In this document: positions 35,759-45,574 of the stretch, piece by piece
How positions within the stretch are numbered: position 1 is the stretch's first letter
How the letters are laid out: each line of letters opens with the position of its first letter
Assembly (NCBI GenBank): GCA_963750495.1
Contig: CAVVQV010000017.1
Span: 1-64,000, forward strand
From: JANLYC01 sp963750495
Lineage (GTDB): Bacteria > Actinomycetota > Actinomycetes > Propionibacteriales > Nocardioidaceae
Direction of reading: 5' to 3'
Length of the DNA stretch: 64,000 nucleotides
Notes under the pieces: generated by a model
What the model saw: the letters and a program-made list of their open reading frames with translations, nothing else
Databases searched by the model: none
What the model was told of the DNA's origin: nothing
Position numbers and translations under genes: made by a program

Positions 35759-36277
35759 GTGGATGTGCAAGAGCTGATCGGGCGCCTGCGGGCGACGATC
35801 GAGGGCGCGCGGTCGATGCCGATGTCGTCCTCGGCCGTCATCCACCGTGCTGAGGTGCTCGATCTGATCACTGAGCTCGAGAAGGCTGTGCCGACGGCGT
35901 TCGAGGAGTCCGCCCGCGTCTTCTCCGAGCGCGATGCGTTGCTGACCGAGGCGGAAGAACGGGCAGCTCGCATCATCGAGGAAGCCAGCTTCGAACGCGA
36001 CCGTCTCGTCTCCGAGACCGAGGTCTACCGGATCGCCCTGCGCCAGGCCGAGGAGCTCCGCGACACCGTCGAGCGCGAGTGCGCCGGGCTGCGCCACGAG
36101 ACCGACGAGTACGTCGACACGCGGCTGGCCAACTTCGAGATCACCCTGACCAAGACCCTGAAGGCAGTCTCGCGCGGGCGCGACCGGCTCTCGGGACGGC
36201 ACGAGCTCGATCAGGGCAGTCTCGACGACCTGGCCTCACTCGACGACTCGACGATTCCGCCGCTCCCGCAGCACTGA
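35759..36277 (+). CDS. DivIVA-like coiled-coil septation protein (SepIVA-type)
   Basis: A 172-residue, almost wholly helical protein with GTG start. The acidic coiled coil runs from about residue 30 to 140 (LITELEKAVPTAFEE, EERAARIIEEASFERD, ETEVYRIALRQAEELRD). Position between coaD and the DUF177 gene matches Rv2927c/SepIVA of mycobacteria, an essential DivIVA-domain protein of septation and polar growth. Function is inferred from synteny and composition; the true DivIVA N-terminal domain is not obvious. Confidence 0.7.
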   Translation: MDVQELIGRLRATIEGARSMPMSSSAVIHRAEVLDLITELEKAVPTAFEESARVFSERDALLTEAEERAARIIEEASFERDRLVSETEVYRIALRQAEELRDTVERECAGLRHETDEYVDTRLANFEITLTKTLKAVSRGRDRLSGRHELDQGSLDDLASLDDSTIPPLPQH

Positions 36278-36380
36278 GTCCCGGCGTACGAGTTCCGACG
36301 CCACGGCTGGCCGATTTGAGGCGAGTGACAGGCACCGGTTACGCTAGGCAGGCTGCCTTCTCACGAAGGGAGCGTCTGTC

Positions 36381-36986
36381 GTGTCCGACAACGAAAGTCC
36401 CAAAGCGATGCGTCTCGACCCGCGTTCGCCGTTCGTGATCAATACTCACGACCTCGGCCGACGACCCGGCTCGATGCAGACGATGGAACTCACGCTGCCG
36501 GCTCCGACAGACCTCGGTATCGAGTTGCTCGGTGTTCCCGAAGGATCGCCTGTCGAGCTGGACCTCCGGCTCGAAGCGGTCATGGAGGGGGTGCTCGCGT
36601 CCGGACGGGCGTGGGTCACGCTGACCGGGGAGTGCGCACGGTGCCTGGAGCCGATCGAGGATGACCTCGAGGTCGAGCTGCAGGAGCTGTTCGTCTATCC
36701 GGAGAGTGAGGCCGGGGAGGACGAGGCGAGTCGCCTGGATGGCGAGTTCCTCGACCTCGAACCCGTACTACGGGACTCGGTGGTGCTTGCACTGCCGTTC
36801 CAACCCGTGTGTCAGCCGGATTGTGCGGGCCTGTGCTCCGAATGCGGGGTGCGGCTGCTCGACCAACCCGGTCACACGCACGAAGAGAGCATCGACCCCC
36901 GGTGGGCATCGCTCTCAGCACTGACGACTGCTTCACCCAGAGACGAGACCGGCCGCGCCCCCGCGACCGGCGAAGACGAGGAGTAA
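36381..36986 (+). CDS. DUF177 (YceD-type) protein
   Basis: A 201-residue protein with GTG start. The central part has GECARCLEPIEDDLEVELQE near residue 79 and a C-terminal CQPDCAGLCSECG near 142, giving a conserved Cys-rich site probably binding zinc. DUF177/YceD proteins sit upstream of rpmF in most bacteria and are linked to 23S rRNA accumulation in E. coli and plants. Here rpmF starts 3 bases after its stop, the conserved yceD-rpmF pair. Confidence 0.85.
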   Translation: MSDNESPKAMRLDPRSPFVINTHDLGRRPGSMQTMELTLPAPTDLGIELLGVPEGSPVELDLRLEAVMEGVLASGRAWVTLTGECARCLEPIEDDLEVELQELFVYPESEAGEDEASRLDGEFLDLEPVLRDSVVLALPFQPVCQPDCAGLCSECGVRLLDQPGHTHEESIDPRWASLSALTTASPRDETGRAPATGEDEE

Positions 36987-36988
36987 CC

Positions 36989-37174
36989 GTGGCTGTCCCC
37001 AAGCGGAAGATGTCGCGCAGCAACACGCGCCACCGCCGTTCCCAGTGGAAGGCGGTCGCTCCGTCACTCGTGACGTGCGCGAACCCCGCATGCGGGTCCA
37101 AGCATCTGCCGCACCGCGCCTGCCCCGAGTGCGGGCAGTACGGCGCCCGCTCCGACCGGCGTCAGGTCCTCTGA
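36989..37174 (+). CDS. rpmF: 50S ribosomal protein L32
   Basis: A 61-residue L32 with GTG start (MAVPKRKMSRSNTRHRRSQW). The C-terminal half has a zinc ribbon: CANPAC and CPEC are visible, so it is the zinc-binding C+ form, like the L28 copy in this window. It follows the DUF177 gene by 2 bases and precedes rnc, the order yceD-rpmF-rnc. Confidence 0.96.
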   Translation: MAVPKRKMSRSNTRHRRSQWKAVAPSLVTCANPACGSKHLPHRACPECGQYGARSDRRQVL

Positions 37175-37212
37175 CGTCTGCCGCAGCAGCCGGGGCACAC
37201 TCGGTGGACCCG

Positions 37213-38016
37213 ATGGCCGATGCGCACCCCTCACGCGCAGACCTCTGTGCATCGCTGGGGGTCGAGGGGCTTGACCCTGACCTCCTCGACCGCGCCCTGA
37301 CACACCGCTCGTTCGCGTACGAGAACGGTGGTCTGCCGACCAACGAACGGCTCGAGTTCCTTGGTGACTCGGTCCTCGGCGTCGTGGTCACCGAGTCGCT
37401 GTACCTCACGCACCCCGACCTGTCCGAGGGAAGGCTGGCCAAGCTCCGCGCGGCGGTCGTCAACGCCCGGGCACTGGCCGAGGTGGCCCGCACGCTCGGG
37501 CTGGGCGGCTACATCATGCTCGGGCGCGGCGAGATCTCCACGGGCGGACGCGACAAGTCCTCCATCCTGTCCGATGGTGTCGAAGCCCTGATCGGTGCGG
37601 TCTACCTCGACCAGGGATTCGAAGCCGCCGCCGCCATGATCCACCGCTTGTTCGACCCGGTCATGGATGCCGCCGCCGTGCTCGGCGCCGGCCTCGACTG
37701 GAAGACCAGCCTGCAAGAGCTGTCCGCGGACCACGGGCTCGGTGTCCCGGAGTACCTCATCGAGGACAGCGGACCCGATCACGAGAAGACGTTCGAGGCG
37801 CGGGTCCGCGTCGGCGACGGTACGTACGGACACGGGACCGGGCGGTCCAAGAAGGAAGCCGAGCAGCAGGCGGCCGAGACCGCCTGGCGCACGATCCGCC
37901 AGACCCACGCGGACGTCGACGGCCGGGCACCCCAGCCCTTCGATCTCGATGACGATCTCGACGGTGACGGGGTAGGCGGAGCGGACACCGACGCCGCGTT
38001 CCGGTCTCGCGAATGA
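37213..38016 (+). CDS. rnc: ribonuclease III
   Basis: RNase III cleaves double-stranded RNA in rRNA maturation and mRNA turnover. About 267 residues from ATG 37213; a GTG at 37204 would add three. The catalytic signature NERLEFLGDSVLGVVV is near residue 42 and the second acidic site SDGVEALIGAVYLD near 118. A C-terminal double-stranded RNA binding domain follows (GRSKKEAEQQAAETAW near 215), then a short acidic tail. mutM begins 12 bases later. Confidence 0.95.
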   Translation: MADAHPSRADLCASLGVEGLDPDLLDRALTHRSFAYENGGLPTNERLEFLGDSVLGVVVTESLYLTHPDLSEGRLAKLRAAVVNARALAEVARTLGLGGYIMLGRGEISTGGRDKSSILSDGVEALIGAVYLDQGFEAAAAMIHRLFDPVMDAAAVLGAGLDWKTSLQELSADHGLGVPEYLIEDSGPDHEKTFEARVRVGDGTYGHGTGRSKKEAEQQAAETAWRTIRQTHADVDGRAPQPFDLDDDLDGDGVGGADTDAAFRSRE

Positions 38017-38028
38017 CACGTCGATCTC

Positions 38029-38880
38029 GTGCCGGAGCTTCCTGAGGTCGAGGTCGTTCGGCGCGGCCTCGCCCACCACGTCGTGGGCGCCACCGTCGAG
38101 CGTGTCCGCGTCCTTCATCCCCGTTCGGTCCGCCGCCATGTCGCCGGCATCGCCGACTTCGAGGCGTCGCTGGCCGACCAGCACATCCTCGCCGTCCGAC
38201 GGCGCGGGAAGTATCTCTGGCTGGCGCTGGACTCCGGAGACGCCGTGCTCGGCCATCTGGGGATGAGCGGCCAGCTCCTGGTCCAGCCCCGGGCCGCCGC
38301 CGCCGAACGTCACCTGCGGGTGACCTTCGAGCTCGACGCCGGGCGCGATCTGCGTTTTGTCGACCAGCGCACGTTCGGTGGGCTGCTGCTGTCGCGTGCG
38401 GGGGCGGAGCTTCCGTCGGAAATCGCGCACATCGCCCGAGACCCCCTCGATCCCGCGTTCGACGACCAGACGTTCGCCGCAGCCATCCGGCGGCGGCGTA
38501 CCGGTCTCAAGCGGGCGCTGCTCGACCAGACCCTCATTTCCGGCGTGGGCAACATCTACGCCGACGAGGCACTCTGGGCGGCCCGCCTGCACTTCGCCCG
38601 CCCGACCGAGACGATGACGCGAGCACAGATCGCGCGGGTGCTCCAGGAGGTCCGCGTCGTCATGGAACGAGCGCTCGTCGCAGGGGGTACGTCGTTCGAC
38701 GCGCTGTACGTCAACGTCAACGGTGAGTCCGGCTACTTCGACCGGTCGCTGGCCGCCTACGGGCAGGAAGGGCGTCCCTGCCCACGCTGCGGTGCACCGA
38801 TCCGCCGCGAAGCCTTCATGAACCGCTCGTCGTACTCCTGCCCGGCCTGCCAACCGCGACCGCGCCGGGGCCGCTGGTAG
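38029..38880 (+). CDS. mutM: formamidopyrimidine-DNA glycosylase
   Basis: MutM/Fpg excises 8-oxoguanine and formamidopyrimidines. 283 residues with GTG start. The N-terminal Pro nucleophile is next to the start (PELPEVEVVRRGL). The catalytic/helix-two-turn-helix region includes DQTLISGVGNIYADEAL near residue 165. A C-terminal zinc finger has CPRCG and CPACQ. The last residues (RPRRGRW) are unusually short and basic. It follows rnc closely, as in mycobacteria. Confidence 0.95.
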   Translation: MPELPEVEVVRRGLAHHVVGATVERVRVLHPRSVRRHVAGIADFEASLADQHILAVRRRGKYLWLALDSGDAVLGHLGMSGQLLVQPRAAAAERHLRVTFELDAGRDLRFVDQRTFGGLLLSRAGAELPSEIAHIARDPLDPAFDDQTFAAAIRRRRTGLKRALLDQTLISGVGNIYADEALWAARLHFARPTETMTRAQIARVLQEVRVVMERALVAGGTSFDALYVNVNGESGYFDRSLAAYGQEGRPCPRCGAPIRREAFMNRSSYSCPACQPRPRRGRW

Positions 38881-38884
38881 CCGC

Positions 38885-39136
38885 TCAGGCCGGCCGTCGC
38901 CGCTCCTCGGCGACCGCGGGGGGCACGGTGCCCTGGGCGTCGATGGGCGTCCAGGCCTCCGTGCGGACCCATTCGGACCCACAGCCGGCACAGGCGAAGA
39001 GTGTCAGCGCGTCGCCGCGGACGGTGGACCAGGTCGCGCCGGTGGCACGCCACGTGCAGACCGATTGGCAGGGCCCCACCGCCAGCGCCGGCGCAGTGGA
39101 GGGGTCGTCGGTTTTCCGGTCAGACATCCCAGCCAT
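38885..39136 (-). CDS. small zinc-ribbon-like protein
   Basis: An 83-residue protein on the opposite strand, its stop 4 bases from the mutM stop. The central part, SVCTWRATGATWSTVRGDALTLFACAGCGSEWVRTEAW, holds a CAGC and single Cys residues resembling a small metal-binding ribbon, and a Trp-rich turn. I do not recognise the family. The 190 bases to the next gene contain the start of the next ORF but no clear site. Confidence 0.55.
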   Translation of the reverse strand: MAGMSDRKTDDPSTAPALAVGPCQSVCTWRATGATWSTVRGDALTLFACAGCGSEWVRTEAWTPIDAQGTVPPAVAEERRRPA

Positions 39137-39326
39137 TGTGCCCCGCCGCTGAGAGTCAACTGAATCTGCCCGGCTGCAGGTTGACCGCGGCGCCGCACGA
39201 TGTCACTCTTGAGAGAGCAACGACACGACCGCTGACACTTCGGCCCGCCTGTCACCTCCGGCGCCCCGATACCTGCGGTCCCCGTATGAGCGTTGCTGAA
39301 GACTGGTTGCTCTGGAGGCATCATCC

Positions 39327-39530
39327 ATGGCCAAGGCTCTCCTTGGGTACGTCGGTGGCGACACCCGCCTGATCGACGACAATCAACGGCTCCGCCGCCG
39401 TATCGCTGACCTCGAAGCCATCGTCCTCCGCCTACAGGCAGAGAACGACGCGCTGGCCGCCCGACTACATGACGGCGACCTGCTCATGGTCCCCGACAGC
39501 ATGCACGAGCGGACTGCCGCGCACGTCTGA
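39327..39530 (+). CDS. small coiled-coil protein of unknown function
   Basis: A 67-residue protein with an ATG preceded by CTGGAGG. After a short N-terminus (MAKALLGYVGGDTRLIDD) it is a leucine-zipper-like helix, LRRRIADLEAIVLRLQAEND, then an acidic end. Similar short proteins MAKALLG... are conserved in actinobacteria, with no assigned function that I know. It stands alone before the LVIVD gene. Confidence 0.7.
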   Translation: MAKALLGYVGGDTRLIDDNQRLRRRIADLEAIVLRLQAENDALAARLHDGDLLMVPDSMHERTAAHV

Positions 39531-39670
39531 CGTGCTGGGTCTGTCCGACCCCGATCGCGTGAGCGCACTGCGCTCAGGCGACCTGCGCTTCCGCGTATCG
39601 GCGTGACCTGGACCACGTTGTCTCGTTAGAGCGGGTGCACCCCGTTCTTGACGACGTCGGAGGCACAGTC

Positions 39671-41209
39671 GTGCGCCAGCTCCTCTCCCGCTCAGTCCTT
39701 TGTCTGACCGCAGCGTGCGCTGTCACCTGCGCACTCGCGCTGCCGTCCTCGGCCCATGACTCCGACCGAGACCGGCTCACCGAGATGTCGCAGATGTACG
39801 GCGGTGGCGTCAACGTCCCCTTCGCGGCCAGCGACAACATCCAGCTCGTCGACAGCGTTCCCAAGGCCGGTGCCATCTCCGGCGTGTTCTCTCCCTCAGC
39901 GCCGTACTTCTACGTGTCCAACCTCGACTCGATCGACGTGTACGACGTCAGTGACCCGCTGCACCCGTCGTTGACCGGTGTGCTGCCCGACCTCGTCTTC
40001 GAGAACGAGGCCATGAACTACGGCGAGCGCACGCTGAAGAGCGGCAAGACGATCCGGTTCGTGCTCGTGGGGGTGGACCTGACACAGGCCTCGTCTGGCG
40101 ACATCAACCACTCGAACCCGAGCGGCACCAACGAAGTCATCCTGGTCGACGTCACAGACCCGACAAACCCCTACATCCGGTCGCGTGTACCCGCGACGAC
40201 GTTCACCCACACCGTGGCGTGTGTCCAGGTCCGGGCCTGCACGACGGCCTACACGGCAGGCTCGAAGGGGTCGTTCTCGATCATCGACCTCGGCGACCTC
40301 GACAACCTTCGGGAGGTGGACTCCGATCCGGCGGCCGACGGCATCCAGCCGTTTGCCTCGCCGGCAGCCGGTCCCGGCGGCCCGCTCGAGTCAGGGCACA
40401 AGTGGAACTTCGACAACGCCGGCTACGGCATTCACACCGGCGGCGCCGGAGCGGCGATCTTCGACGTCAGCCGCCCACGGAACCCGCAGCTCGTCACGAC
40501 GACAGGTGATGCCGGGGTGACGCCTGGCTGGAACGACTTCATCCTGCACAACTCCGAACGACCGAACGCCCGGGCCTTCACGCCCCACGCCAGCCCGTCG
40601 GTGTCTCACGGCAACGTCCTGCTGGTCACCGAAGAGGACTACGAGCAGACCGACTGCGCGAAGGCGGGCTCCTTCGAGACCTGGAAGATCACGTCGCTGA
40701 CCGGCACGCCCTCGGCTGTCAAGCCGCTGGACAGGATCAACCCGGTCACCGAGGGCGGCGGGGGCATCTCGCCGCCGCAGTACGCTTTCTGCTCGGCCCA
40801 CTGGTTCGACTACCACCCCTCCGGCATCGTGGCGCTGGCCAACTACGGCGGGGGGCTCCGGCTCATCGACGTGCGCGACCCGCGACACCTTCAGCAGTTC
40901 GGTTACGCCACCTGGGGTGCTTCTGAGGTCTGGGACGCATACTGGGCACCGAAGCGCGACAAGCACGGCGCCGCGATCGGTCCGTCGAACATCGTCTACA
41001 CGGTCGACCTGGTGCGCGGGTTGGACGTCTACGCGGTCGACCTCCCTGGAAGGGCCGGCAGGGCCGCTGCGATCTCGCTGACCGGCGGCAGCTTCGATGC
41101 GGGTCGCGACGGCGGCGCAGTTGCCGCCGTGCTGGCCGCACTGCTGGGCGCTTTCGTGCTTCGCCGCCGACTCGCCCATCGGGCCGGCGCGACGCCTTCA
41201 GCGGCCTGA
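39671..41209 (+). CDS. secreted LVIVD-repeat protein, membrane-anchored
   Basis: A 512-residue exported protein. GTG 39671 is preceded by GGAGG at a distance of 7 bases. A signal peptide (VRQLLSRS..ALALPSSAHDS, about residues 1-30) is followed by several beta-propeller-like LVIVD blocks in which DVSDPLHP, DVTDPTNP, DVSRPRNP and DVRDPRHL recur about every 60-100 residues. A C-terminal hydrophobic helix (AVLAALLGAFVL) with an RRR stop-transfer points to anchoring in the membrane. The family forms extracellular propellers of unknown binding partner. Confidence 0.8.
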   Translation: MRQLLSRSVLCLTAACAVTCALALPSSAHDSDRDRLTEMSQMYGGGVNVPFAASDNIQLVDSVPKAGAISGVFSPSAPYFYVSNLDSIDVYDVSDPLHPSLTGVLPDLVFENEAMNYGERTLKSGKTIRFVLVGVDLTQASSGDINHSNPSGTNEVILVDVTDPTNPYIRSRVPATTFTHTVACVQVRACTTAYTAGSKGSFSIIDLGDLDNLREVDSDPAADGIQPFASPAAGPGGPLESGHKWNFDNAGYGIHTGGAGAAIFDVSRPRNPQLVTTTGDAGVTPGWNDFILHNSERPNARAFTPHASPSVSHGNVLLVTEEDYEQTDCAKAGSFETWKITSLTGTPSAVKPLDRINPVTEGGGGISPPQYAFCSAHWFDYHPSGIVALANYGGGLRLIDVRDPRHLQQFGYATWGASEVWDAYWAPKRDKHGAAIGPSNIVYTVDLVRGLDVYAVDLPGRAGRAAAISLTGGSFDAGRDGGAVAAVLAALLGAFVLRRRLAHRAGATPSAA

Positions 41210-41251
41210 GGTTTCCGGCTCGCACGTCGGCGCAAGCTCTAGGCTCGCCGG

Positions 41252-41719
41252 ATGACGTTGCGGCTGAAGCTGATGACCGAGTCGGAGTACGCCGTCTGGA
41301 TCGATGACGCGATGGCGGGTTATGCCGAGGAGTTCGTCGCCTCCGGGATTCTCGACGCCGAGGACGCGGTCAAGCGCGCCGAGACGGACTTCGCCGCGCT
41401 GCTGCTCGAAGGGCTCGCCACCGACAACCACCTGTTCTGGACGGCGTGGGTCGACGCTGAGCCGGTCGGGACGATCTGGGTGATGCTGGTGCCGGATCGG
41501 CGGCCACCCCACTCGTTCGTCTACGCCCTCGACGTGCACGCGGCCTACCGGCGGCGTGGCTATGGCCGCGCGATCATGGAGGCTGCCATGCAGGAGTGCC
41601 GCGAACGCGGGATCGCGACCATGGGTCTCAACGTCTTCGGTCACAACGACACCGCGCGCCGGCTCTACGAACGGCTGGGATTCCGCGTGGCGTCGACCTC
41701 GATGATCACCGAACTCTGA
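41252..41719 (+). CDS. GNAT family N-acetyltransferase
   Basis: A 155-residue GNAT protein. The acetyl-CoA loop is ALDVHAAYRRRGYGRAIMEAA near residue 91 (Arg/Gly-rich motif A), followed by GLNVFGHNDTARRLYERLGF near 128 (motif B). The substrate is unknown. It lies between the LVIVD gene and smc on the same strand, with its own likely promoter in the 42-base gap. Confidence 0.88.
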   Translation: MTLRLKLMTESEYAVWIDDAMAGYAEEFVASGILDAEDAVKRAETDFAALLLEGLATDNHLFWTAWVDAEPVGTIWVMLVPDRRPPHSFVYALDVHAAYRRRGYGRAIMEAAMQECRERGIATMGLNVFGHNDTARRLYERLGFRVASTSMITEL

Positions 41720-41879
41720 CCGTCCTCAGCAGGATCTCCCACCACTGCCGGACGCCGCGTCCACAGCCGGCGTGGTGCTGCTCGGTAGGGCCCCCCGGCC
41801 CAGGTAGGCTCCTGACTGGTCTTCCCCATGACCGAGCCTCGGCGCACCGTTTCTCGTGCGCCCTCGAAGGAGCAGCGCG

Positions 41880-44800
41880 TTGTACCTCAAGAGCCTGACG
41901 CTGCGCGGCTTCAAGTCGTTCGCCTCCTCCACGGCCATGCCGTTGGAGCCCGGTATCACCTGCATCGTCGGACCCAACGGGTCCGGCAAGTCCAACGTCG
42001 TGGACGCGCTGGCCTGGGTGATGGGCGAGCAGGGCGCCAAGTCGCTGCGCGGCGGCAAGATGGAGGACGTCATCTTCGCCGGCACGTCCGGACGTCCACC
42101 GCTCGGCCGAGCCGAGGTGCTGCTGACGATCGACAACTCCGACGGTGCCTTGCCGATCGAGTACGCCGAGGTCACGATCTCGCGCACGATGTTCCGCAGC
42201 GGCGGCTCGGAGTACGCCATCAACGGCCAGACCTGCCGTCTGCTCGACGTCCAGGAGCTGCTCAGCGACTCCGGCATCGGTCGGGAGATGCACGTCATCG
42301 TGGGGCAAGGGCAGCTCGACCAGATCCTGCACGCCTCTCCTGAGGACCGCCGCGGCTTCATCGAAGAAGCGGCGGGAGTGCTCAAACACCGCAAACGTAA
42401 AGAAAAGGCGATCCGCAAGCTCGACGCCACCGAGGGCAACCTCACCCGGCTGTCTGACCTCCTGAGCGAGATCCGCCGTCAGCTCAAGCCGCTGGGCCGG
42501 CAGGCCGAAGTCGCCAAACGGGCCTCGGTGGTTCAGATGGAGGTCCGCGACGCCCGGGCCCGCCTGATGGCCGATGACGTCGTGACCGCACAACAGTCGC
42601 TCCGGCAGGAGTTGGCCGATGAAGACTCGCTGCTCCGTCGCCGACAGGAGGTGGAGGCTGCCCTCGACGCCGGTCGCGAGTCCGAGGTTGCACTCGAGGA
42701 AGCGCTGAGAACCGATGCCCCTCTGCTGGCACAGGCACAGGACACCTGGTTCGGCCTTTCCGGGATCCGCGAGCGGCTGCGAGGCACCGCCAGGCTCGCC
42801 GCCGAACGCGTGCGCCAAGTAGCAGACGAGCCGGCTGACGAGCGGCCAGGGCGCAACCCCCACGAGCTCGAGGCCGAAGCCGACCGGGTGAGTGCGCACG
42901 AGCGCGAGATCACCGCCGAGGTTGCCGGGCACCAGGAGACACTCGACCGCGCCGTCGCCCACCGCGCGGAGGTCGAGCGAGCGCACGTGGAGGAGGACCG
43001 GCGGGTGGCCGGTCTGATCCGGGCGGCAGCTGACCGCCGTGAGGGCCTCGCGCGGCTCACCGGTCAGGTCAACTCCTTGAAGAGCCGCGCCGCGGCTGCC
43101 GAGGACGAGATCGGCCGGCTCAACGTGTCGAGGGCCGAGGCGGTCGAACGAGCGGACCGGGCCCGGCACGAGTTCACCTCTCTCGAGACCCGCATCGCCG
43201 GCCTCGACGCCGGCGAACAGGGCCTCGACGCCGAGCACGAAGGCGCGGCCGCCCTGCTCGAGGACATCGACGCTCGGCTGGCCAAAGCTCGTGACGAGGC
43301 GCAGACCGCGGAGCGGGAGCGGGCTGCCCTGGTGGCCCGCAAGGAGGCGCTCGAGATCGGGCTCTCCCGCAAGGACGGCACCGGAGCGCTGCTGGCCGCC
43401 ACCGAGGCCGTCTCGGGGCTGCTCGGGTCCGTCGCGGCCTTGCTGGCCGTGCGGCCGGGGTACGAGACGGCGATCGCGGCCGCATTGGGTTCGGCAGCCG
43501 ACGCCGTCGCGGTGACCGACGTCGACGCGGCGCTGAGCGCCATCGGTCACCTCAAGGACGCCGACCTCGGACGAGCCGGGCTCGTCCTCGGGGCTCCCGA
43601 GCGGGCCGATGGTGACGACCACGACTGGCCCGGCCTGGACGGTGGGGCCGCGTACGCCGTCGACCTGGTCGACGCGCCCGACGCGCTGCGACCGGCCTTG
43701 GCCCGGTTGCTCTTCAAGACGGCCGTGGTCGACGACCTGCCCGCGGCTCGCCAGCTCGTCAACGACCTGCCGGACGTCGTCGCCGTGACCCGTGACGGCG
43801 ACCTCATCGGTGCCCACTTCGCGGCCGGCGGCTCGAGCTCGCAGCCCAGCCTCCTCGAGGTCCAGGCCGCGGTCGATGAGGCAGCCGACGCCCTCGTGAC
43901 GGCGAGCGCTGCGTGCGAACGGCTGCGGTTCGAAGTCTCGACGCTCGACAACGAGCGACAGGAGGCCCAGGGGCGGGTCGACGTCGCGTTGGCGAAGCTG
44001 CACGAGTCGGACGCCACCCTGGCTGCCGTCGCCGAAGAGCTGGGTCAGCTCGGTGCGCTCGCCCGAGCGGCCAAGGCTGAAGCAGAGCGCATCGAACAGG
44101 CCATCGCGACGGCTGAACAGGCTCGTGACAACGATGTCGCCGGGTTGGCCGAGCTCGAACAGAGGCTCGTGTCGGCGGCCGATGCCCCCGACCACGAGCC
44201 CGACACCGGCGAACGCGAACGACTCGCCGACACGGCCCGGTCTGCACGGCAGGCAGAGATGGACGCGCGGTTGGCGCTCCGCACGGCGGAGGAGCGCGCC
44301 CGGGCTCTGCACGGCCGCGCCGACGCGCTCCGCAAGGCTGCCGAGCAGGAGCGGGTGGCACAGGCCCGGGCCAAGGAGCGGCGTGAGCGTCGGATCCGGG
44401 AGGCCCGCGCCGCCGACGCGGTCGGCAAGGGTGCCCATGTGGTGCTGGCCCGGTTGGAGCGCTCCCTGTCCGCCGCGGTCCAGCAGCGCTCTGCTGTCGA
44501 AACCGCGCGCACGGGGCGTGAGACCGAGCTGTCGACCGTACGAGGCCGGCTGCGCGAGCTCGAGACCGAGATGGCCAAGCTCACTGACACCGTCCATCGT
44601 GACGAGATGCTGCGTGCAGAGCAGCGGATGCGCATGGAGCAGCTCGAGAACCGCTCGATCGATGAGCTGGGGCTCGACCTGGTCGCCCTCGTCGCGGAGT
44701 ACGGGCCCGACCAGCTGGTGCCCGCCATGCCGGCGCTGCCGGACGAACACCGGGAGGTCGAACCCGAGCCGAAGCCCTACGTGCGCGAGGAGCAGCAGAA

Positions 44801-45443
44801 GCGGCTGCGCACCGCTGAACGCGCCCTTGCTCAGCTGGGCAAGATCAACCCGTTGGCGCTGGAGGAGTTCTCCGCCCTGGAGGAGCGACACAAGTTCCTC
44901 ACCGAGCAGCTCGACGACCTCCGCAAGACCCGGCGCGACCTGCTCGACATCGTCCGTGAGGTCGACGAGCGCGTCGAGCAGGTGTTCACGCAGGCCTATG
45001 TCGACGTCGAGCGCGAGTTCGAAGGCGTGTTCCGCCGGCTGTTCCCGGGCGGTGAGGGCCGGCTGGTGCTCACGGACCCGAGCAACATGCTCGAGACCGG
45101 GATCGAGGTCGAGGCCCGGCCGCCCGGCAAGAAGATCAAGCGGCTGTCGCTGTTGTCCGGCGGCGAACGCTCACTTGTCGCGGTGGCCTTCCTCGTGGCG
45201 CTCTTCAAGGCCCGCCCGTCGCCGTTCTACATCCTCGACGAGGTCGAGGCGGCCCTGGACGACACGAACCTCGGCCGGTTGCTCGAGATCTACGAGGAGC
45301 TGCGCGAGAACTCCCAGCTACTCGTGATCACCCACCAGAAGCGCACGATGGAGGTCGCGGACGCACTGTACGGCGTCTCCATGCGGGGCGACGGGGTGTC
45401 GACGGTGATCAGCCAACGGCTGCGCGAACCCGAGAGCGCCTGA
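41880..45443 (+). CDS. smc: chromosome segregation protein SMC
   Basis: SMC is the ATPase of the bacterial condensin that organises and segregates the chromosome. About 1187 residues. The start is TTG at 41880 with AAGGAG 7 bases upstream, because YLKSLTLRGFKSF is the normal N-terminus. Walker A GPNGSGKSN is at residues 31-39; two coiled-coil arms flank a hinge (about 500-650, with the GYETAIAAALGSAADAV stretch). The ABC signature LSGGERSL is near 1091 and Walker B ILDEVEAALDD near 1115. Neighbours mutM and ftsY match the actinobacterial order. Confidence 0.97.
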   Translation: MYLKSLTLRGFKSFASSTAMPLEPGITCIVGPNGSGKSNVVDALAWVMGEQGAKSLRGGKMEDVIFAGTSGRPPLGRAEVLLTIDNSDGALPIEYAEVTISRTMFRSGGSEYAINGQTCRLLDVQELLSDSGIGREMHVIVGQGQLDQILHASPEDRRGFIEEAAGVLKHRKRKEKAIRKLDATEGNLTRLSDLLSEIRRQLKPLGRQAEVAKRASVVQMEVRDARARLMADDVVTAQQSLRQELADEDSLLRRRQEVEAALDAGRESEVALEEALRTDAPLLAQAQDTWFGLSGIRERLRGTARLAAERVRQVADEPADERPGRNPHELEAEADRVSAHEREITAEVAGHQETLDRAVAHRAEVERAHVEEDRRVAGLIRAAADRREGLARLTGQVNSLKSRAAAAEDEIGRLNVSRAEAVERADRARHEFTSLETRIAGLDAGEQGLDAEHEGAAALLEDIDARLAKARDEAQTAERERAALVARKEALEIGLSRKDGTGALLAATEAVSGLLGSVAALLAVRPGYETAIAAALGSAADAVAVTDVDAALSAIGHLKDADLGRAGLVLGAPERADGDDHDWPGLDGGAAYAVDLVDAPDALRPALARLLFKTAVVDDLPAARQLVNDLPDVVAVTRDGDLIGAHFAAGGSSSQPSLLEVQAAVDEAADALVTASAACERLRFEVSTLDNERQEAQGRVDVALAKLHESDATLAAVAEELGQLGALARAAKAEAERIEQAIATAEQARDNDVAGLAELEQRLVSAADAPDHEPDTGERERLADTARSARQAEMDARLALRTAEERARALHGRADALRKAAEQERVAQARAKERRERRIREARAADAVGKGAHVVLARLERSLSAAVQQRSAVETARTGRETELSTVRGRLRELETEMAKLTDTVHRDEMLRAEQRMRMEQLENRSIDELGLDLVALVAEYGPDQLVPAMPALPDEHREVEPEPKPYVREEQQKRLRTAERALAQLGKINPLALEEFSALEERHKFLTEQLDDLRKTRRDLLDIVREVDERVEQVFTQAYVDVEREFEGVFRRLFPGGEGRLVLTDPSNMLETGIEVEARPPGKKIKRLSLLSGGERSLVAVAFLVALFKARPSPFYILDEVEAALDDTNLGRLLEIYEELRENSQLLVITHQKRTMEVADALYGVSMRGDGVSTVISQRLREPESA

Positions 45444-45574
45444 GGCAGCCGGACGAGTTGGGTTTAGCACCCCCGTACAGCCGCACCTGCCTGCGGTGCA
45501 GTCGTGGCCACGGGGGAAAATGACAGTTTCGCCAAACAATGCGCTGGCATGATCTGGTCCGGGATGATTTGTGA

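Noticed and set aside
41706..44891. A 1061-codon open frame on the minus strand opposite smc
   Set aside because: It is the complement of the smc coding sequence; composition (Leu/Arg/Gly/Val-rich, no domain) is the usual antisense shadow in high-GC DNA.
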